Below are positions 60,198 through 64,000 of a DNA stretch of 64,000 nt, piece by piece. This stretch comes from Anaerolineales bacterium. GTDB taxonomy: Bacteria > Chloroflexota > Anaerolineae > 4572-78 > J111. Location of the stretch: contig JABTUK010000003.1 of assembly GCA_015075405.1 (NCBI GenBank), positions 496,001 through 560,000 on the forward strand, in the 5' to 3' direction. A program made the position numbers and the translations under genes. Position 1 is the stretch's first letter; each line of letters starts with the position of its first letter. Below the pieces are notes generated by a model. That model saw only the letters and a list, made by a program, of their open reading frames with translations. It searched no databases and was not told the origin of the DNA.

Positions 60198-60258
60198 TGA
60201 ATGGCGAATGACGAATGATCTCTTTTTATTCGCCATTCGCTCATTCGCCATTTGTCTT
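60176..60258. repeat. Inverted GCGAATGA heptamer hairpin
   Basis: GAATGAGCGAATGAGCGAATG units overlap the panB stop; inverted ATTCGCCATTCGCTCATTCG units end 16 bases before the panE start. Confidence 0.8.
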
Positions 60259-60273
60259 TTACGGAGCGCGAGC

Positions 60274-61260
60274 ATGAGCAAAAAATCAACTCTACAAATT
60301 GTTATTTTTGGCGTTGGGGCGATGGGGTCGCTGTTTGGGAGCCGTTTGAGCCAATTGGCGCGCGTGACTCTTTTCGGCAATTGGGCCGAACAGATTGAAA
60401 CTGTCCGCCGCGATGGTTTGACCATTTCTTATCCCAACGGTTCTACAACTCACCACACGATGCGCATTACCAATAATTTGGCCGAAGTTCCGCCGGCCGA
60501 CCTGGCCCTGATTCTGGTCAAGAGTTATCAAACCGAGCGGGCTGCCCAGCAAGCCGCTCAAATCCTAAAACCTGACGGCCTGGCGGTCACGCTGCAAAAT
60601 GGATTGGGCAACCGGGAAATCCTGGCCGAGGCCGTTGGTCCGCAGCGGGCCGGATTGGGTATCACGGCCCAGGGAGCGACCATCCTCGCGCCGGGTCAGC
60701 TGTACCACGCCGGTCAGGGGCCAACCTATCTGGCCGATATGCCCGGTCAGTCCGACCGGCTGGCCGAAATGGTGGCGCTGTTCAACGCCGCCGGGTTGGA
60801 AACCTCGCTGGTGGATAATGCCGATAGTCTGGTCTGGGGCAAGTTAGCCATCAATGCCGGCATCAATCCCTTGACCGCGCTGCTGGAAATTCCCAACGGC
60901 GCACTGGCCGAGGATGAACAGTTGAGTCAAATGATGGCCGCGGCCGCCAGCGAGGTGGCCCAGGTTGCCGCCGCGCAGGGGATTCGTCTGCCCTACGAGG
61001 ATGCCGCCCGCCGTACAGCCGAGGTATCCCGAGCTACGGCCAGCAATCGTTCTTCCATGCTGCAAGATGTCAGCCGGGCCGCACCGACCGAGATCGAGGC
61101 CATTTCCGGGGCGGTGGTCCGCTTTGGAAAGCGGCTGGGCATTCCCACCCCGGTCAACGAGTTTTTGCTGCGAACGGTCAAAGCCAAAGAGTCCGGGCTG
61201 GCCTTCAACCTGCCAACCCTTCAATCTTCCTCTTTGACTTTGGTCAAATCGTCGGCATAA
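60274..61260 (+). CDS. panE: 2-dehydropantoate 2-reductase
   Basis: 328 residues from ATG 60274 (ACGGAG upstream); a longer frame from 60208 only translates the repeat. Rossmann start IVIFGVGAMGSLFGSRL, VKSYQTERAAQ, LQNGLGNREIL, KLAINAGINPLTALLE and a C-terminal helical domain with the catalytic lysine/glutamate area. Reduces ketopantoate to pantoate with NADPH. Placed between panB and panC, completing the three steps to pantothenate. Confidence 0.92.
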   Translation: MSKKSTLQIVIFGVGAMGSLFGSRLSQLARVTLFGNWAEQIETVRRDGLTISYPNGSTTHHTMRITNNLAEVPPADLALILVKSYQTERAAQQAAQILKPDGLAVTLQNGLGNREILAEAVGPQRAGLGITAQGATILAPGQLYHAGQGPTYLADMPGQSDRLAEMVALFNAAGLETSLVDNADSLVWGKLAINAGINPLTALLEIPNGALAEDEQLSQMMAAAASEVAQVAAAQGIRLPYEDAARRTAEVSRATASNRSSMLQDVSRAAPTEIEAISGAVVRFGKRLGIPTPVNEFLLRTVKAKESGLAFNLPTLQSSSLTLVKSSA

Positions 61261-61281
61261 TTGCCATACAGTTTAAGCAAG

Positions 61282-62121
61282 ATGAACGTTTTTTCCAAAG
61301 TTAGCGATATTCGCGCCCAGCGCTGGGCCGACCCCTTGGTTACTTGGGGACTCGTTCCCACGATGGGCTACCTGCACGAAGGCCACCTCGCCCTGGTACG
61401 CCGCGCCCGTGAAGAGAACGACCGGGTCGGGGTCAGTATTTTTGTCAATCCAATTCAATTCAACAACCCCAATGACCTGACCGCCTACCCCCGCAATATG
61501 GAGCGCGACCTGGCCCTGCTCAAAGAGGCCGGGGCGGATTTGGTCTGGACGCCAACGCCGGATATTGTCTATCCCCCCGGCTATCAAACCTATGTCGAGG
61601 TGGAGGAAGTGACCCGGCCATTGGAAGGCGCGGCCCGACCCGGTCACTTTCGCGGCGTCGCCACCGTTGTGGCCAAGTTGTTCAACGTGTTCCAGCCGCA
61701 GCGAGCCTATTTTGGGCAAAAAGATGCCCAACAGGTGGTGGTCATCAAGCAGATGGTGGCGGATTTGAACTTTAACCTGGAAATCGTCGTCCAGCCGACG
61801 GTGCGTGAGGCCGATGGGTTGGCCATGAGTTCACGCAATGCCCGGCTGTCGGCGGCGGCGCGAGAGTCGGCCACCTGTCTTTACCGGGCGCTGTTGGCGG
61901 CCAAAACCGCTTTTGAGCAGGGCCAGCGCAGTGCGGAGTCGCTCCGGGCAGTCACGCGCGGGGTGATTGAGGCGACGCCTTTAACCCGCCTCGATTATGT
62001 CAGCGTGGCTCACCCCGATACCCTGACCGAGTTGGAGGTAGTTGAAAATCGTGCTCTGCTGTCGCTGGCTGTTTTTGTGGATGAGGTGCGGCTGATTGAC
62101 AATATGGTTATTGAAGTCTGA
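61282..62121 (+). CDS. panC: Pantothenate synthetase
   Basis: 279 residues from ATG 61282; an in-frame TTG at 61261 directly after the panE stop is an alternative. LVPTMGYLHEGHLALV (HIGH-type), FVNPIQFNNPNDL, FGQKDAQQVVVIKQM, and SSRNARLSAAARE (KMSKS-like). Joins pantoate and beta-alanine using ATP. Last gene of the pan operon; a GTAGTCA heptamer run (62145-62165) follows. Confidence 0.94.
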   Translation: MNVFSKVSDIRAQRWADPLVTWGLVPTMGYLHEGHLALVRRAREENDRVGVSIFVNPIQFNNPNDLTAYPRNMERDLALLKEAGADLVWTPTPDIVYPPGYQTYVEVEEVTRPLEGAARPGHFRGVATVVAKLFNVFQPQRAYFGQKDAQQVVVIKQMVADLNFNLEIVVQPTVREADGLAMSSRNARLSAAARESATCLYRALLAAKTAFEQGQRSAESLRAVTRGVIEATPLTRLDYVSVAHPDTLTELEVVENRALLSLAVFVDEVRLIDNMVIEV

Positions 62122-62232
62122 TCTCCTTCGAAAATAGTAGTCAGTCGTCAGTAGCCAGTAGTCAGAAAAACATTTTCATTGTTGGTGGTGTGCCGAAGGC
62201 TCGTGACGACTCCTTAGAAAATAGCAATATTT

Positions 62233-62303
62233 CCCACATAGCGTGGGTAAGCTCGGCCAGGATTGACAAATCCTGGCCTAAGCCGCTGGTGGCTATCCAG
62301 CGG
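62233..62303. other. Three consecutive hairpins after panC
   Basis: CCCAC-ATAGC-GTGGG (62233-62247), GGCCAGGATT-GACA-AATCCTGGCC (62255-62278) and CCGCTGG-TGGCTAT-CCAGCGG (62283-62303), then GAGCAGTTGTATGACTTTT. Could be a relic of an IS200/IS605-type end, a terminator region for the convergent genes, or an RNA. No transposase is present. Confidence 0.5.
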
Positions 62304-62340
62304 GAGCAGTTGTATGACTTTTAATTGGTTAGCTAAACAT

Positions 62341-63273
62341 TTACCAGCCGCATTGCTCCGGTTCGCTCGTCCCCTCTCGCCAGCCGCACCATTCGCTGTT
62401 GCCGGGATCACGCCGGCCCTGGAAGGTGCGCCCGGTGGTCAGATCGAGCCGCCACTCAAACGAGTCTTGCTCACCCTGATCATTGCGCCAGGTTCCGGTC
62501 AGATTGACTTCGGTGATGGATGAGGCGCTAACCTCTGCGGCCACAATCTCACCTGTATGGCCCTGGCTATCCACATACATACCCTGAACAGTCTGGCCGG
62601 TTTGGATCAGCGTTGCCTGGCCGGTCACACCCGGCGGGTTGCCAAAACGCAACTGCCAGACCCCGCTGAAGCCGCAGCCGGCAGGTAAGGGCTGGCCGGA
62701 ACGGACGCCGCACCACTGTTCACTCTTGCTGCCGCCCGTAGAAAGACCAGAGAAGCTGTTATAATCCTCGGCCACCTGCCAGCGCAGTAAACTTTGGCTG
62801 TTCGGGTTGCGGTCGCTGATCCAGACCCCTTGAAATTGATTGAGTCCGGCCACAACAACCCCTTCGATTTTCCCCGTATCAGCCCCACCGTACCATTGAT
62901 AGGTCCCTTCGACCCTCATTCCTTGCTGGGTCAGGGTCATGACCCCAAAGTTAAAAGCCCACGTGCCGGTGAGGGCTGAAGGGACGGCTGAAGTTGTCTC
63001 TGCTACCGCTGCCCCGGCGGATTGAATGGCAACAAGGGTAGGGGTTATCGCTGTAGCTGTGGAGGTGGGAGAGGAAGGAACAGGGGTAGATGTTGCCGGT
63101 AGCGGCGTTGACGAGACCAAAGGCGACCCTGTTGGCGTCTCTGTGACGGCCGACAGGGGAACAATCGTCGGGGTGGATGAAGCGGCCGCTGCGCCGCTCA
63201 AGGCCAGGCCACAGCCACTCAACACAATCAAGAGGCTAAAAAATAAACCAATCAGAAATGTCTTTCTCATCAT
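62341..63273 (-). CDS. Lipoprotein with repeated beta domains
   Basis: 310 residues. Lipobox V-L-S-G-C (about residue 21). A Thr/Pro/Ser-rich stalk (about 30-95) leads to two similar domains: LTGTWAFNFGVMTLTQQGMRVEGTYQW to WCGVRSGQPLPAGCG, and FSGVWQLRFGNPPGVTGQATLIQTGQTVQGMY to WCGWREGTSEPEQCGW. Each has G-x-W strands and a W-C-G ending that could bind glycans or form a disulphide. Looks lipocalin- or avidin-like in strand pattern; function not known. Confidence 0.72.
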   Translation of the reverse strand: MMRKTFLIGLFFSLLIVLSGCGLALSGAAAASSTPTIVPLSAVTETPTGSPLVSSTPLPATSTPVPSSPTSTATAITPTLVAIQSAGAAVAETTSAVPSALTGTWAFNFGVMTLTQQGMRVEGTYQWYGGADTGKIEGVVVAGLNQFQGVWISDRNPNSQSLLRWQVAEDYNSFSGLSTGGSKSEQWCGVRSGQPLPAGCGFSGVWQLRFGNPPGVTGQATLIQTGQTVQGMYVDSQGHTGEIVAAEVSASSITEVNLTGTWRNDQGEQDSFEWRLDLTTGRTFQGRRDPGNSEWCGWREGTSEPEQCGW

Positions 63274-63285
63274 ATATCCTCAATC

Positions 63286-63404
63286 GTAACTGCTCAGCCA
63301 TGTCATTTCGACCACAGGGAGAAATCCCCGACACTTTACTTTTATGGGTTGCACCCTGAGGATTTCTCGACCTTCGGTCTCGAAATGACATGAGCCTGAG
63401 TAGA
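63286..63404. repeat. MITE-like element, full copy A2
   Basis: GTAACTGCTCAGCCATGTCA to TGACATGAGCCTGAGTAG, with the same core as copy A1 at 43594-43713; about ten differences over 115 bases by eye. Confidence 0.82.
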
Positions 63405-63409
63405 AATCC

Positions 63410-63628
63410 TCAATCCTCCGTTTCCGAGAAATTTGCCGATTTGTTTTCAAATAGGTCATCTAGCAAGATATGCCAACCCTGGCAGGCTGAACACTGCCAC
63501 CAAATTAACCGTCCGTTGGGGATCGCAAATTCTTTCCAACCCGGACTCATTACCTGTTCTCCGGTATAAGGACAGTAGATTACTTGTAATGAATTCGATA
63601 ATTCCCCATCGGATAACTGCTTTACCAT
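63410..63628 (-). CDS. Small zinc-ribbon-like hypothetical protein
   Basis: 72 residues from ATG 63628 (MVKQLSDGELSNSL); the frame extends to an ATG at 63670 but that lies in a MITE-like repeat. Y-C-P-Y-T-G-E-Q and W-W-Q-C-S-A-C-Q-G-W-H supply three cysteines and a histidine, consistent with one zinc site. Acidic C-terminus. Family not recognised. Confidence 0.55.
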   Translation of the reverse strand: MVKQLSDGELSNSLQVIYCPYTGEQVMSPGWKEFAIPNGRLIWWQCSACQGWHILLDDLFENKSANFSETED

Positions 63629-63658
63629 ATTTAAACTTTCTCTATTAAGCCTTTGTTT

Positions 63659-63770
63659 GTAACTACTCAACCTGTGTCAGTGCGAGGAGCATTTTTGGCG
63701 ACGAAGCAATCCCCACATCGTAGCTGGAGATTGCTTCGGCCTATGGCCTCGCAATGACACCTGATCAGTT
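63659..63770. repeat. MITE-like element, TCATTGCGAG type (B2)
   Basis: GTAACTACTCAACCTGTGTC, core GAAGCAATCCCC/GGAGATTGCTTC, end CTCGCAATGACACCTGATCAG. Its right end overlaps the stop codon of the TolB-like gene. Confidence 0.7.
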
Positions 63771-64000
63771 TACCCAATTCAACAACCGCTCGTTCACCCC
63801 TTGATAGTTCAATCCTAATTGGGCCTGCGCTTCCGAGGAAAAGAGGGCATGTTGGTTGCTGCCATCGGCGTTCATCACCCAGATTTCCCACTGGCCGGTG
63901 CGGTCGGTCATAAAAGCGATTTGCGACCCATCCGGCGACCAGGCCGGGGCGGCGCTGCTGTACTGCGGATCGGCCAGAAGCGGCGGCTTGGTGAGCCGCT
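63765..64000 (-). CDS. C-terminal end of a TolB/WD40-like beta-propeller protein (5' end outside window)
   Basis: 77 codons before the stop at 63765-63767. P-A-W-S-P-D-G-S-Q-I-A-F and WEIWVMNADGSNQHAL are PD40 (TolB-type) propeller-blade motifs. Such proteins are usually extracytoplasmic interaction modules; the rest of the protein lies beyond the right edge. The stop codon falls within a MITE-like repeat. Confidence 0.75.
   Translation of the reverse strand, partial: RLTKPPLLADPQYSSAAPAWSPDGSQIAFMTDRTGQWEIWVMNADGSNQHALFSSEAQAQLGLNYQGVNERLLNWVN

Overview
The window looks like a chromosomal segment of a Chloroflexota bacterium, probably Anaerolineae-like. This is inference from gene content: a bacterial mevalonate-type decarboxylase, many TPR, kinase and lipoprotein genes with Pro/Thr-rich stalks, a plant-type long ketol-acid reductoisomerase, and a leader upstream of panB that fits the pan RNA known from Chloroflexi. 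There is no rRNA or tRNA, no complete insertion sequence and no CRISPR array. The segment is unusually rich in short dispersed repeats, both between genes and inside them.

Layout. 1-4780 (minus): two tandem GT39-like membrane glycosyltransferases; the first runs off the left edge. 5133-8212 (plus): an alpha/beta hydrolase, a diphosphomevalonate-decarboxylase family enzyme and a small unknown protein. 8422-16576 (plus): a polyol PTS locus with an MtlR-like regulator, separate EIIC, EIIB and EIIA, an HPr-enzyme I fusion and an unusual zinc-type dehydrogenase where MtlD would be expected. 16800-18111: an ECF sigma factor between two paralogous zinc-finger anti-sigma-like proteins. 18124-25229: YbaK-type deacylase, a beta-lactamase-fold relic, a GT-C membrane protein, an Asn/Asp-rich lipoprotein, a site-2 protease, a zinc-ribbon membrane protein and a HEAT-repeat protein. 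25391-31533: B12-dependent diol dehydratase (fused large and medium subunits, plus small subunit), then a patchwork of gene relics around an RHH/aspartic-protease pair, and a cytochrome P450. 31534-37312: O-antigen-ligase/TPR protein, aspS and a phosphodiesterase. 37675-42715: two membrane Ser/Thr kinases. 42790-51589 (minus): a complete MoxR-DUF58-VWA-TPR (Bat-type) operon. 51936-62121 (plus): a small Virulence_fact-family protein, then ilvB-ilvN-ilvC-leuA-panB-panE-panC. 62341-64000 (minus): a lipoprotein, a small zinc-ribbon protein and the end of a TolB-like protein.

How the genes work together. The ilv-leu-pan run is a metabolic unit: IlvB/N and IlvC lead to 2-ketoisovalerate, which LeuA draws off to leucine and PanB to pantothenate. 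It carries two visible RNA controls: a classical attenuator with a Val/Leu/Ile leader peptide before ilvB, and a pan-RNA-like hairpin followed by a terminator before panB. The PTS locus encodes every phosphotransfer step from PEP to polyol in one place.

The most unusual features are the repeats: (i) hairpins made of degenerate heptamers followed by their inverted copy, in most gaps between genes; (ii) a MITE-like family sharing terminal repeats of the form GTAACTACTCAG; (iii) repeat-derived peptides inserted in frame in proteins, including aspartyl-tRNA synthetase; (iv) a 182-bp multi-hairpin element at 7511-7692.
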